Below, in pieces: positions 33,017 through 43,100 of a DNA stretch of 64,000 bases. The notes under the pieces were generated by a model, which had not been told where the DNA came from, made no database searches, and saw only the letters and a list, made by a program, of their open reading frames with translations. The stretch is from Pseudomicrostroma phylloplanum (Eukaryota; Basidiomycota; Exobasidiomycetes; Microstromatales), in assembly GCA_039545275.1 (NCBI GenBank), contig BCHS01000001.1, positions 7,579-71,578 on the forward strand. The letters run 5' to 3'. The position numbers and the translations under genes were made by a program. Positions within the stretch are counted from its first letter, which is position 1. Each line of letters begins with the position of its first letter.

Positions 33017-34915
33017 ATGGAGCGCAGGACAAAGACAGCTCATGGGCATGGGCCTGAATCCATTCAAGACGACGATCGCGCCATTCCCTTGCGAGCAATT
33101 CGCAGCGAGCCCTCTCCCGCTTACCAATCATCCACCGCGCCCCTCACTCCCACGACCAGTGATGCGCCTGCGACGTCTCTCTGCAGTCCAGACCACCGCC
33201 TGGACCGCCTTGCAGTCATCTGCTTGGCGGTGCAGCACACCTCTTCCTCCTGGGGCTATCGAAGCGCCGAATTCGCCTTTCCCCTGTACTTTGCCTACCT
33301 CTTCCCAGGCACCCTGCTTCCCGCAAGCATCTACGGGCTCAGCCTCCTCGTCGCCTCGCTCTTCCTCTCTCCCTCTGTGGGACGCTACGTGGACAAGCAC
33401 AAGACCAAGAGGCTGGCCGTGGTGAGGAGCTTCATCGTGGCACAGAAACTCAGTGTGGCCTGCTCGTACGGAGGATTCTGCTTCTTGTTCAACCTCGGCG
33501 AGACCGCCATCCCAGTCGGCCAGCGATGGGCGGCGTTTGTAGTCTTGACCTTTGTCGGCATACTCGTCGTGCTCAGTGGGACAGCCCTGACGATTGCTGT
33601 GGAGAGAGATTGGGTCACGACGATTGCAAAGGGGGAAGAGACGAAGCTGACTAAGCTCAATACCATCATGTGAGTAGCCTGGGCAAACAGAATGAAGGCT
33701 CCGGTCAGTCACTATGCAGTATCTCACCTCAGCGCACCTTCCCTTCCTTGCCCCTCCAACAGCCGTCAAATCGACCTGATCTCCAAGCTCCTGGCACCTC
33801 TGTTCGTCTCCCTCTTGACGTCAACCACCTCATACCGCATTTCGGCCTTTATCCTCTTGGGCATCAACGTCTTCACGTTCGCCTTTGAGTGGATCTGGAT
33901 CGGCACAGTCTACAAACGTTTTACGGAACTTGGGGCCGATGAGCAGCGAGAGCAGTCAAGGCGGGCTGTTCTGCGGGCAGAGGACGCCGGTACACAAGAG
34001 CAAGGACTGCGAGCGAGGGAGAGACTACGAATGCTTCGTTCTCCTCGAGCTGTGTATCAAAAGGGCAAGATGAAGACACATGCCCTTCGGAAGGACCTGC
34101 AGGCATTCGCTGCTCTGCCGACGTTCCCTACATCGATTGCGCTCTCATTGCTGTACACGAGCGTCCTGTCATTTGACAGCACCTTCCTCACGTACCTCAA
34201 GCAGCCCCATCCTTCTGCACTGCCGCTCTCAAGCACCTCCAATGGCATCGTGAAGGTCGCATCCCCTTCCAGTGGAGGTCAGGCGCTCAAAATCTCCTAC
34301 TCGGACGCCTTTGTCTCTGGCATGAGAGGCCTATGCGTCGTCATGGGCTTGTTGGGAACGATCATCATGCCTATCCTGTCGAAACGAGTGGGTCTCGTCA
34401 GGCTGGGCTCCTGGGCCTTGTTCGAGGAGTTCATCTCCCTCACTCCGACCGTATGCGCGCTATGGGTGGGTGTTGGGCTCCCATGGAACACGGCGTGCCT
34501 ATTCATCGGCATGGCGCTGTCCCGTACCGGTCTCTGGACATACGACCTGACGCAGCTAGCCCTCCTACAACAAGCCCTATACGAACACCCAACGGCCTCC
34601 CTCCACTTTGGCATCCAGCAATCCCTCATCAACGCTTTTGACCTCTGCCACTTTGTCCTCACCCTCGTCTGGAACAAGCCAAGCGAATTCGCCCGACCGG
34701 CCAGTGTGAGCTGGGCGCTCATCGGGACGGCGTGGGTGGTGTATGTGGGGTGGTATGCGCGAAGGGAGCGGGGACACGTCTTGCATCTGGAGTGGGTGGG
34801 ATTGGACAGCAAAAAGAGCGGCAATGTCGCAGAGTCTGAAGATGGGAGAAGGAGCATTGCAGATGCAGCAGAGCATGGACGTGGTCAGGAGAGGGCAGCT
34901 CATGGAGATGTCTAA
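33017..34915 (+). CDS. Ferroportin-type iron exporter (SLC40 family)
   Basis: Predicted Fe(II) or related metal exporter of the ferroportin1 family in the plasma or vacuolar membrane. Two exons: 33017-33669 and 33763-34915, giving 601 aa. Splicing restores the family motif as LNTIIRQIDLISKLLAPL, which includes the conserved Arg-x-Asp pair of ferroportins. About eleven to twelve hydrophobic segments are visible, starting near residue 75 (AVICLAVQHTSSSWGYRSAEF). The N-terminal ~60 residues and the last ~60 are polar and cytosolic. A long charged loop (about residues 270-320) separates the two halves. In animals this is the only known iron exporter; fungal members are less studied and metal specificity is not proven. 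Confidence 0.88.
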
Positions 34916-36314
34916 GACGAAGTGAAAGCGAAGAGCAGGCGCAAGGGCCACGGCCAGTAGCTGAGCATCAGTGAACAGATCGACGGGGCCCCGGTGCAGG
35001 CATTGCGTTCCCAGTCGAGGAAAGAGTGCCCTCGCCGTCGATGCCGACGTCACGAGGTGCGAGCCGAGCGAACGAAGAATGTGTAAATAGTCCACACCCT
35101 CTGTACGATACATTACCCTTACCCTAATCCTCGAATTACCTCTCAGCCGCCAGCCCCGTTACTGTTACTGAGCCAAGCGGTGCATTACGAATTTGCACTC
35201 CCAGAAAAAGCGATGTGCGCAGTCTGAGTCTGATTGTGATTGTGTCTTGGTCTGAGCGTCGCAGTGTGAGTGCCTGACCGGTTGGATAGAGTTTGTATTG
35301 TGTATGTGTTTCGTCTCACCTACCCCGGATTTGCCCGATCGACCGGTGGGGAGTGAAGCGGAGCGGTGGACGACAGTTCCAGTGCCCGACTAGTGAAGGA
35401 GCTTATCCTACCATGGTTCCCATCCAGCCCCTCCTCTTGGTCCCCACTGATCGTCCTCCGGCGTCTTCTCGTCTGGAAGAAGTAGGCGGGCAAGCAAAGT
35501 AGAGCGTGATAGCGAGCTTTCAACGACGTGGGGAAATCGCTGATAGGCCCAGCCCAGCCCAGAGGCAGGGTTCAGAGCCCTCGCTTCTGCGCCTCGGTTC
35601 CGCTGAAGGGCATTGGCTCCGCGGAGATTGTGCGTGGCTGTGGGCTGTGGCTGTGGCTGTGAGCTGCGAAGGGCCGAGGGTGGCTTCCATGTCAGACAGG
35701 CAGACGATGTGCGCGCGCGGCATGAAGCCTTGCCTTGACCCCGCCCTCTGCGTGGGAAGTGGCTGGAGGGAGCGAGTGCTGAGTGCCGCCTACTCGGTTG
35801 GAGCAATCTGCCGCCCGACCCGGACCGACGTCGTTGGTTTCCCCCACTTCCGCCTGTCCTTGCCTGCCTTGCGCCTCTGTTCCCCCCCCGCCGGCCCCGC
35901 CCTCTGTCCTCTGCCCCGCCTTGCCTCGCCTGCGCCTGCGCCTCTGCTGCCACGCCTGGCTCACCATTACTCATTCGCAGCGCCTACCAATCCCTCGTCG
36001 CCCTAGCGAGCGCAATTGCTTTTACCTAGCTTCTAATCAATTATCCTACCTCTCACCTCTTCAACATCCACAGCGTCCTCACCGTCATTCTCACCCACCC
36101 GTCGACTCCTTCTTTCCGCCATCATTTGCCTGTCTTGAGCCGAACGCGGACAGTCTCGCGGCTCACCTCTCCTTTTCGTCCATCACGGCCAAGACGTGGT
36201 AGCGGGACGCTGGCTCTGAGAAGATCACTTCCTAACGAGGCGGCCAGTGGTGAGGAGCATACAACCCTTCCCACACCGCATGTTTAGCGCTCGCAGCATC
36301 ACCTCCCATCCTTG
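34916..36314. other. Long GC-rich upstream region of the bHLH gene
   Basis: About 1.4 kb. Contains two telomere-like units in ACCCTTACCCTAATCC near 35115-35130, and long GC-rich frames on both strands at 35400-36000 that I take as compositional shadows. The 300 bp before the bHLH ATG are C/T-rich, as expected for a long 5' UTR. No gene supported. Confidence 0.4.
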
Positions 36315-39300
36315 ATGACGTCTACGGTCACTACTACCACGGCTCCCTTTCCTATTCTCACCGCCCTGGCCTCTCAGCCGCATACGTCGGCAATGGCGCC
36401 TTCTTCTTCGTCCTCCTCTTCCACCTCATCCAACCCCTTGATACCCTCGGATGAGCCTTCCTCCTCGTCCCTCTTCTCGAGCGACGAGGCTCGCTTCATC
36501 TCCGACTCTTTCGCATCGGCTCAGAGCTTTGACCCCTTTCAGCACGGCGCACCGGGGATCAAGGTCCCCGCACTCCTCCCACCGGGACTGATACATAGCA
36601 TGGCCGATGCCACGAGCGCCGACATGGGAGCTAGCGGCGTGACAGCTGGACCTTCCAGTCAGCCCTGGGGACAGCAACATGCGCTCAGCCCGTCGGCTGC
36701 CTCGTCCGATGGGCCCTTTGCTGCTGCAGGCGCTGGGAGCAGGGCAGGGGCAGGCTGGTCCAACAACAATACTCAATGGAACAGCCCCGCTGGGGGAGGC
36801 AGCAGCGGTGGTGCTGGTGGCAGCAGCAGTGGCAGCATGTATCACAATGCAGCGTCATTGCAACCGGGACACCACATGCAGCAGCAGCAAGGCCAGACAG
36901 GACCATCTCGGTCTCGCGGCAATTCATGGGCCCCTGGAATGAGTCCTTGGGCGGGTCAAGGGGGTATGCATCAAGGGCAACAGCAGCAACAGCAGCAACA
37001 GCAACAGCAACAACACTCCTTTCACTCTCCTCACCCTCAGCAACAGCAGCAACAGCAACAGCAAGGCTTCCCGCCCAATTGGGGTCAGATGAGTAGCGGC
37101 GGCGGCGGCGGCGGCGACGGCAGCAGCAATGGTCAACCTCTTTGGAATACAAATGAAGGTCTTGGCCACGGGCGCTCTCATCACCACTCGCAGAGCTTCT
37201 CGGTCGGTAGCTCCTCTGCATCGCCTTGGGCGCCAGCGCAAGCTATGAACTCGGACGAGGCATCCGCTGCTGCAGGTAGATTGGCTGCCGGAGGAGCCCT
37301 TTCTGGCCCCTATGGTCGCAATAGAGCTTGGCAGCAGCAGCAACTCGAGGCGCTCCAGGCCGAGAGACAACGGTACATGGAGCAGATGAGTGGTGCAGGA
37401 GGATCGGGCATGACGCGTCACAGGCAAGAGAGCGGGAGCAGTCAACACTCCAGCATCGACGGGGCAGGAGGAGTCAGTTACATGGGAGGAGGAGGAGGAG
37501 GGGTTGGAGGGGAGGCAATGCCTTCCACGAGCTCTCCTGCCTCGTATTGGTCGAGCTCTCAGCTGCCCAACACGGCAGACTATCTACCAGGCATGGCAAA
37601 CTACCACGATGGTACCATCCAGGCGAATCGTCCACAAAATGCAGGGGGCCACCTCTCTACCATTGCCATGTCCTTTCCCTCTAGTCACGAATTCCCCGAT
37701 GCCTCGCCACCTGCAGGTCTCTTCGATGAAGCATCTGCTGCACACTATGGGAACAGCATGGCTGGACGGATAGACCAGATGGGCGGCGGCATGAACATGG
37801 GGATGGTGTCGGATATGAGGGGGGTCCAGCAGCCACAGCAGCAGCAGCAACGATTGCAACAGCAACAACAGTCGGGCAACGCTCGAAGCTCCTCCTCTAC
37901 GAACAAGAAGAAGGAAGACGGATCAGCCTCGAGGATGGTGGATGGGGCGGACCGCCGCGCTTCACGAGACGCCAGCGACGGACCTCTATGGCAGAAGAGG
38001 TCTTCACCCACCGAGCCCTCACAGGCGTATCCACCTATCAATGTCCGGCCTCAGGCAATCGATCGAGCCCAGTTCACCTCACAGCTAAAAGCAGCACCAA
38101 CAGCGACAACAGCGACCCGGCAGCCAGATGCGCTAGAGCTCCTCTGCGCTGCCTTTTACGGCAGGGAAGCCGCCGAGGAGCGCAGGCGAATCCAGCCTCA
38201 CCTCGTCGACTTGAAGGAGCGTCGCAGGGAGGAGCGTCGACGCAAGCTGCTCGCCCAGGCAGAGGCGAACAAGGGAAGCAATAAAGTCAAGAAGCGCCAG
38301 TCGGACTCGAACATGGCCTCCGCTGCTTCTGCTCAAGTCGGATCAGATGGGGATACGAGCATGGGCGGCGATGGGGCAGCTGATGGCAAAGACAAGGACA
38401 AGGACAAGGACAAGTCCTCTGGCTCCGGCTCTGCTACCACTGGCCGAAAACCTCCACACACCCTGCTGACCGAGGCGGAGAAGAAGGCGAACCACATTGC
38501 CTCTGAGCAGAAGCGGCGCGCGAATATCCGCAAAGGCTACGAGATGCTCTGCAGTGGGATGCCGTCCCTGAATGATGCGCTTGAAGATGGAGGAGGCGAG
38601 GGAGGAGCAGAGAGTGGGGGAGATACTGCGGGTGGGGATAAGCTTGATGGGAGGGCGGGACCGAGGAGCGAGGCAGTTGTGCTAGGACATTGTGAGTGGC
38701 GGCAGAGCTGCGAGCGAGGTAGCGAGCGACTGGAGAAGACCCGACTGACCCTCTCTTTCCCTCACAAATCACTCTTTCCATCAGCCGTCGAGCACCTCCG
38801 CCAGCTCCTCGAGATCCACCGCGACCTTCGCTCCCGGCGAGATCACGCCCGTCTGAAACTCGCACGCGCAAAGCTAGGAGTCGATATCCTCGCCAAGGAG
38901 ACCGATGGTGCTGGTGGCGTTGGGGCGCCTACTGGCGACGGGAAAGGTGCCACTGGTGGGAAAGGGGCTGCGGGTGGGAAGAAAGGGGGAGCAGCAGCTG
39001 GAGGAGGCTCAAGCGCTAAGAAAGCTGCTGCTGCTAATGCTTCTTCTGCTACTGGCGAGAAGAAGAAAAAGGCCGCCAGCACTACCAGCACCAACGCCAC
39101 GAACAACAGCAACAGCAAAGCCGGCGAGCCTAAGAGCGATGGCGCTACTGCTACTGCGGGAGCGTCTACAGTCGCGAAAGGCGGCACCAGCGCTGGTACC
39201 GCGGCTTCCTCCAAGTCCCAGCCTGCCTCGGCCCCTACCCGTATGACGGACGGGGATGGCGATGGCGATGTGGCCGATACCGAAGATGGGGACGAGGACG

Positions 39301-39734
39301 AGGAGGAGGAGGACGACGAAGAGCGCAAGAAAGAGGCCATCGACAGGCGAGGAGAGGGAGCCGACGAAGACGAAGACACTGAAGTCGCCAACGACAGTGC
39401 GCCCCTGATGGATGGAGCTCTGCAACCCGATGGAGATGTCACACCAGACGGAGCTGCTGCTGGTGCTGCAGGCGGAGCCGGTGGGGAGAAGACGCCAACT
39501 GCCGTTTCTACCGCTACTGCCGCTTCTGCTCCAAGTGCCGGCAACGGAAGTCCAAACGTGCGACGCTCCACCCGTCGTACCACTTCGACCTCTGCTTCTA
39601 CCGCTTCAGAGCCTATGAAGAAGGAGGAGGGGCAGACGGGTGGCGCGACTGCAGACGGGGAGCGGGAGAGCCACGGTGAAGACAAGGGAGAAGGGGAGGG
39701 ACAGGGGAAGGGAGAGGATATGGATGTTGAATGA
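36315..39734 (+). CDS. Large bHLH transcription factor
   Basis: Two exons, 36315-38691 and 38785-39734, give 1108 aa. The basic region and helix 1 are at about residues 720-750 (NHIASEQKRRANIRKGYEML), with the His-Glu-Arg triad characteristic of E-box binders (H, E, R in HIASEQKRR). Helix 2 follows intron removal as SEAVVLGHSVEHLRQLLEIHRDL, continuing into a zipper-like helix. A Gly/Asp-rich loop of about 40 residues separates the helices. The rest is low complexity: poly-Gln at about 215-250, Ser/Gly-rich before the DNA-binding domain and Ala/Thr-rich with acidic runs after it. The 93-nt intron (38692-38784) has GTGAGT and CATCAG ends, has no in-frame stop and is divisible by three; unspliced it would insert 31 residues into helix 2. 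The domain resembles SREBP/Ino/Cbf1-type bHLH proteins, but I cannot assign a target pathway. Confidence 0.85.
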   Translation: MTSTVTTTTAPFPILTALASQPHTSAMAPSSSSSSSTSSNPLIPSDEPSSSSLFSSDEARFISDSFASAQSFDPFQHGAPGIKVPALLPPGLIHSMADATSADMGASGVTAGPSSQPWGQQHALSPSAASSDGPFAAAGAGSRAGAGWSNNNTQWNSPAGGGSSGGAGGSSSGSMYHNAASLQPGHHMQQQQGQTGPSRSRGNSWAPGMSPWAGQGGMHQGQQQQQQQQQQQQHSFHSPHPQQQQQQQQQGFPPNWGQMSSGGGGGGDGSSNGQPLWNTNEGLGHGRSHHHSQSFSVGSSSASPWAPAQAMNSDEASAAAGRLAAGGALSGPYGRNRAWQQQQLEALQAERQRYMEQMSGAGGSGMTRHRQESGSSQHSSIDGAGGVSYMGGGGGGVGGEAMPSTSSPASYWSSSQLPNTADYLPGMANYHDGTIQANRPQNAGGHLSTIAMSFPSSHEFPDASPPAGLFDEASAAHYGNSMAGRIDQMGGGMNMGMVSDMRGVQQPQQQQQRLQQQQQSGNARSSSSTNKKKEDGSASRMVDGADRRASRDASDGPLWQKRSSPTEPSQAYPPINVRPQAIDRAQFTSQLKAAPTATTATRQPDALELLCAAFYGREAAEERRRIQPHLVDLKERRREERRRKLLAQAEANKGSNKVKKRQSDSNMASAASAQVGSDGDTSMGGDGAADGKDKDKDKDKSSGSGSATTGRKPPHTLLTEAEKKANHIASEQKRRANIRKGYEMLCSGMPSLNDALEDGGGEGGAESGGDTAGGDKLDGRAGPRSEAVVLGHCEWRQSCERGSERLEKTRLTLSFPHKSLFPSAVEHLRQLLEIHRDLRSRRDHARLKLARAKLGVDILAKETDGAGGVGAPTGDGKGATGGKGAAGGKKGGAAAGGGSSAKKAAAANASSATGEKKKKAASTTSTNATNNSNSKAGEPKSDGATATAGASTVAKGGTSAGTAASSKSQPASAPTRMTDGDGDGDVADTEDGDEDEEEEDDEERKKEAIDRRGEGADEDEDTEVANDSAPLMDGALQPDGDVTPDGAAAGAAGGAGGEKTPTAVSTATAASAPSAGNGSPNVRRSTRRTTSTSASTASEPMKKEEGQTGGATADGERESHGEDKGEGEGQGKGEDMDVE

Positions 39735-40168
39735 CAGTACGCTGCCTGCCAGCATGCCAGTGCAGGGCGGAGGAGCGGGGCGGACGGACGGACGGACCTT
39801 ACCCGTCACCTTATACGTTGTACAGATCTCAACCGCTTCGAGGCGAGGCGAGGCGAGGCGAGGTGGGGTCGGAGTATGTACAGTGCAGAATCGTATATCA
39901 AAGCAAACTTCAGAACATCGCTAGCGCGTGCGTGCGTGCGTGCGTTCGTTCTGATCCTCGGACGTACGGATAGACGGGGCAATTCGTGTATTTACGTAGT
40001 GGCATACATGGTTGTTCTGAGATCGGGGCAAATCAGACGACATCCGTCTCCTTGTGGTCTGCCAATCCTTTTCTTTTCCTTCTCCCCTAGAGAGTCGCAA
40101 GTTCCGCTAGACATACAGCTGCACTTGCCCTGAAACCTATCCATTCGGCGCCTTCCTCCTTAGCTCGC
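39735..40168. repeat. Convergent intergenic with clustered simple repeats
   Basis: This 434-bp gap between two converging genes contains three microsatellites: GGAC units at about 39781-39798, AGGCG units at 39841-39861 and GCGT units at about 39926-39946. No gene is seen. The AGGCG repeat recurs at 46380-46400. Confidence 0.75.
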
Positions 40169-43100
40169 TCACTCCTTCTTCCCTCCATTCACCTGCCCTT
40201 GTCCACCCGCTTTTCCACCAAGCGCAGAATCAACGCTGCTCTCCTCCTTGCCCAAAACAGCAGCCGTGGCCGTCACCGCCGCTGCAGTCGCAGGGGTGAA
40301 AGCGAGCTGTCCACCACTCGTGGTGCCATTGACTCCCTCTCCGGACTTGACGAAAGTCTTGGCAAAGCGGAGCATATTCCTAAAGTCGGGTACGCGCCTC
40401 TGACCACCGCCAGCACCACCTGTGGAAGAGGCTGAGGGGGCAGATGCGCCGCCGCCGCCGTTGGCGCTGCTGTTTTTCCTCTTCCTCTCTTCACTGGGCG
40501 AAGAGGCGCTACTGCCACCGCCGCCCGAGCCTGAGCCAGTCGAGGAGGCGGCAGAGGAAGTCTGTCTGCCGCGCTCCCGCTTGCCGCCCTGACCATTCGT
40601 GCCTTCACCTCCCTGACGATTGGTGGGGGAGCTGCTGGAGACTTGCTGGCTAGTGGCATGACCCAGGAGGACGTGCGAAAGCCAGTAAAAGGGCAGAGCG
40701 TCCTCGCACAAGGGAGTAGCGCCAGAGGCCGTCTTGCTGGTAAAGATGGCAGCGAGCGAAGGTACGGCGCTTGCGCCGGCCTTAGTCGACTCGCCAGTGC
40801 CACCATTCGTCTTTAGACCCTCGCCTGCTTCGGCCTTGACAGCACCGTCAGCACCGCCTGCGCCACCTACACTCTGCGAGACGAGCTCCTCGGCCTTTCT
40901 CGCCGCTTCAGCTTTGGCTTGGGCCACTGGACTCGAGGCTTGCAGACAGAGGGGATCTTGGTCCCACCCTTCGCGCCAGCGACTGAGAGCTCGTTTGAAG
41001 ACGTCGACTTGGGCGTCAATCTGCTCGTCCTCGGTGCCTTCCTCTGCCTTGACTCCGTTCGCCTCGTCAGCAGACGCTGCGCCATGAGACTGACGAAGCC
41101 AGGACTGCAGGGGAGATGGCTTGTCCGTGCGGTCTTGCAGCAGGTGGACAATGCCCCGCAGGATGGGCAAGATGGCCATCAGTCGAGCAAAGGGGCCATG
41201 TTGGCCTGTGAGGATCATCGGCGAAGACGCTTGTGTGGTCTTCGAAGTAGTAGCAGCGACTTTGTCAGCTTTTTGGTCTTCGCCGTCTCCGTCTCCGTCT
41301 CCCTCTTCGTCCTTGAGGAGTTCAGCCATGGCATCATCAAGGACAGGCGCCTTGTACGATTCAAGAGCCGTGCGGAAAGACTTGGCATCGCTTGCCCTCC
41401 ATATGTAGTCGGGCGCAGGCAGCGGAAGATGCTTCACCTCTTCGATTTTGACCACGAGAGGCACACCAGCGTCTAGTGATCCGACAGTATCCATCAAGAA
41501 GAGCAAGAAGGCCGTCCTCCTCCTGCCTTCGTACTCGCACCAGAGACGCCAGACCTTTTCTTCATCCGAGCACGAGGGGAGGTACGAAGGCAAAAAGCTA
41601 AAGGCAAAGGCGAGCTCGTTGTTGTCCGCCAGTAATCGCTGCAAGGCCACCTCGGGGGTATAGTCGATGCTGATAGCAACGTGCTCGGCGCTGGCATCGA
41701 AAAATCCAGCTTTGCGGGCGAGGCCGACGACGGAGCTGTGTGAGATCGAGGCGATGGCACGGACAGTCGTGTCTGCGCTGAGGAAGTTGCTAGTCTGGAA
41801 CAGCAGTAGCGCTTGGACGACGGAGACCTTGTCCTTGATATGTGTGCAGCGGCTTGGGAAGGATCGCATGAGCATGTCCATTTTCTGGGGAGGAGAAAGG
41901 AGGCAGAGAGGGAAAGTCAGCTCATCGCCTTGAAGTTCGCCCTCCTTCACTTCCCCCTACCAACTCACCTCGGTCATGACAATTGGCTTGACCAGTTCTT
42001 GATTGTCCTCTTCGTCACGAGCCAACCCATCCTTGCCGTCTTCTACTAGGGGCTTGTCCTCAGCGGTGCTAATGGCCTTTTCCAGAGGCACCACCTCCAG
42101 CCCACCAAACCACCGACGGCCAACCTCGTGACAGCCTAGCATGCAGACGGCGAAGGCCAGACATCCAGGAGTCGAATCTAGTCGAAAGGTGGGCTCGTGG
42201 AGGATGGGAACGTGCTTGCAGAGATTCTGCTGGGAATGCATGGCAAGCATCGAGAGCCGCGCTCGCGAAGGCAGATGCCAGTGAGTGACTGAATAGCAAG
42301 TTTTGAACATGCTGCGGGGTAGATAGAATGGATTCTTGATGTCATCAAAGGCCTTTTCGAGTGCCAGGGTGCCCAAGTCGATGAAGGAGACCTTTTCTCC
42401 CTCGGGCCCACTGCCTTCCTTTGTACTGACATTGCCATTCGAGACTCCATTGATGGCGGCCGTCGGCTTGCCTTCTGCCTGGACGGCGCCACCATCAGGG
42501 TCTACGGAGGACGCCAAGATGGGCTTCAATGATGGGGTGGCACCCATGGCGCTAGGTCCGTGGTTGCGAGCCAGAGCAAAGTAGCCCCCACCACTGGCAT
42601 CTCCGCCAATTCCAGGCGTTGCTCCCGTGGCAAAGGACGAGATGAGGGCCTGAATGGAAGGACTCAACAGCCATCCTACGTTGCCTGCCGAAGCGTTCGA
42701 AAGCCCAAAGTCTCCCCATCCTCCACTGCCCATGCCGTAATTGGGAGTGTCCACTCCAGCACCTCCCGACGGAGCGGAATCGGAATGCTGGTTATGTTGT
42801 CCAATGCCATCCCTCAAAAGTCCATTGACCACAGACGAGGGTAGATGACTGTAGTGGCCACCAATCGAGTTGCTGCTGCCGCCGCCGACGTTGTTTGCAC
42901 CACTCGACGACGACGACGACATCCCTGCCCTATGATCCTGCTCGCCACCTTGGAGACGCAAAAAGAAGGCCTCCGGGCCGGGGGTGACGGCAGGCTCAAA
43001 AAAAGGATTCGATGAAGGGTCTGCAGAATTTGCGCCTGGATTCGAGTCCATGGCAGAGGTGGACTTGGTGTCGGGGCGGCTATGTCCGCCGCCAGTCTGA

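Noticed and set aside
35111..35131. Interstitial telomere array
   Set aside because: Only two imperfect units; can occur by chance.
35408..35974. 189-residue minus-strand frame upstream of the bHLH gene
   Set aside because: Arg/Gly/Ser-biased in very GC-rich DNA, with an open frame also on the plus strand; no start context or splice model.
38843..39685. 280-residue frame on the minus strand inside the bHLH gene
   Set aside because: It is the complement of Ala/Thr/Gly low-complexity coding sequence; the plus strand carries the supported domain and splice sites.
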